Assembly (NCBI GenBank): GCA_030673085.1
Contig: DAOVFE010000124.1
Span: 1 to 5,982, forward strand
Source of the DNA: Anaerolineales bacterium
GTDB lineage: Bacteria; Chloroflexota; Anaerolineae; Anaerolineales; E44-bin32
Length of the DNA stretch: 5,982 nucleotides
Reading direction: 5' to 3'
The translations under genes were made by a program, and so were the position numbers. Positions 5,693 through 5,982 of this stretch are shown here, piece after piece (within the stretch, counting starts at the first letter, position 1; every line of letters begins with the position of its first letter). The notes beneath the pieces are model-generated. The model was not told the DNA's origin. It saw only the letters and a list, made by a program, of their open reading frames with translations, and did no database searches.

Positions 5693-5721
5693 TTGTAAAG
5701 TATATCATATTATGATACTAT
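5693..5721 (+). promoter_or_regulatory. Candidate promoter and palindromic operator of the hicA remnant
   Basis: TATCAT-ATT-ATGATA (5703-5717) is a perfect 6-bp inverted repeat. A possible -35 (TTGTAA, 5693-5698) and a weak -10 (TACTAT, 5716-5721) are 17 bases apart and flank or overlap it. HicB antitoxins commonly repress their own promoter through such palindromes, which suits the position just upstream of the hicA remnant. In that reading transcription would start at or near the GTG, giving an almost leaderless message. The match to the -10 consensus is poor. Confidence 0.35.
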
Positions 5722-5727
5722 TTACAG

Positions 5728-5980
5728 GTGAAGGGAAAACATCAACGAACTCTTGAGGCGTTTTTTTGAACCAACACTAGCAAATATTAATTGGAAGGAT
5801 ATTGAAGCGCTATTTACTGCATTAGACGGAGAAATATCCGAAGGACAAGGTTCCAGGGTGAGAGTAGCCTTAGGCGAAGCCAAGGCTGTATTCCATCGAC
5901 CTCACCCCTAATAAGAAGCTAATAAAAGCACCGTTAAATCAGTAAGAAGGTTTATTGAGCAATCTGGAGTCAGGCCATGA
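5728..5980 (+). pseudogene. hicA: Degenerate HicA-family mRNA interferase toxin gene
   Basis: Reading from GTG 5728 gives KGKHQRTLEAFF, a typical HicA N-terminus, and then a TGA at 5767. The reading frame resumes one base later after a run of seven T (5761-5767), giving EPTLANINWKDIEALF, EGQGSRVRVAL and AVFHRPHP, the core of the HicA family. Two consecutive TAA codons (5909-5914) then interrupt it. Beyond them the same frame runs on through TVKSVRRFIEQSGVRP to TGA 5978-5980, the usual HicA C-terminus. Joined together the pieces give a full-length HicA of about 80 residues. The frameshift and two nonsense codons are separate lesions, so loss of function is likely. The seven-T run alone could be a sequencing error, but the tandem stops could not be explained that way as easily. 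An intact HicA would cleave mRNA and be neutralised by HicB. Confidence 0.8.
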
Positions 5981-5982
5981 TG
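5977..5982 (+). CDS. Possible first codons of a hicB antitoxin gene (cut by window end)
   Basis: ATGATG at 5977-5982 overlaps the last stop of the hicA remnant by ATGA, the usual coupling of hicA to hicB. Only two codons are visible, so this rests on position alone; whether an intact antitoxin gene follows cannot be seen. Confidence 0.25.

Noticed and set aside
1..5982. CRISPR array, tRNA or rRNA genes, insertion sequence
   Set aside because: No regularly spaced direct repeats, no cloverleaf or rRNA-like segment and no transposase reading frame were seen on either strand.

Overview
The window carries most of a bacterial ubiquitin-like conjugation operon. All of its genes lie on the + strand, in the order: E1-like activating enzyme (3' part only), membrane-anchored RING-type E3 candidate, ubiquitin-like domain (UBL) fused to a UBC-fold E2, free UBL, JAB/JAMM deconjugase, membrane FHA-domain protein, membrane-anchored von Willebrand A (vWA) protein. 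A strong stem-loop terminator follows at 5616-5649. Past it lies a separate, decayed hicA toxin gene, and perhaps the first codons of hicB at the window edge.

Organism: undoubtedly bacterial (Shine-Dalgarno sites, operon packing, HicA). Operons joining YukD-like UBLs, HPN-bearing E2s, RING fingers, JAB peptidases and FHA/vWA membrane proteins suggest an environmental lineage such as Chloroflexota (Anaerolineae-like). That is inference from gene content; no taxonomic marker is present.

Layout. 1-495 is the E1-like C-terminal part with a CxxC...CxxC zinc-binding region. 504-1454 encodes about four membrane helices, a basic linker and a C-terminal binuclear zinc finger. 1493-2338 encodes a UBL joined to an E2 with both the HPN motif and the catalytic Cys. 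2339-2520 is a gene-free spacer with nested inverted repeats. 2521-2787 is the free UBL, ending in a natural glycine. 2788-2862 holds a 10-bp stem and a small hairpin at the next ribosome binding site. 2863-3516 is the JAB peptidase with all metal ligands. 3522-4379 (FHA) and 4383-5513 (vWA) are separated by only 3-5 bases and are probably translationally coupled. 5514-5615 shows nothing beyond weak hairpins.

Working model (inference): the E1 adenylates the UBL C-terminal glycine and passes it to the E2 cysteine. The membrane RING protein directs transfer to targets at the membrane, and the JAB enzyme removes the UBL or cleaves the UBL-E2 junction. The FHA protein (cytosolic phosphopeptide reader on glycine-rich helices) and the vWA protein (MIDAS domain probably outside the membrane) would form a membrane complex that is the client, scaffold or sensor. 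The component families are known from comparative genomics of prokaryotic ubiquitin-like systems. The UBL-E2 fusion with a conserved cleavable-looking junction and the FHA/vWA membrane module are the less familiar parts.
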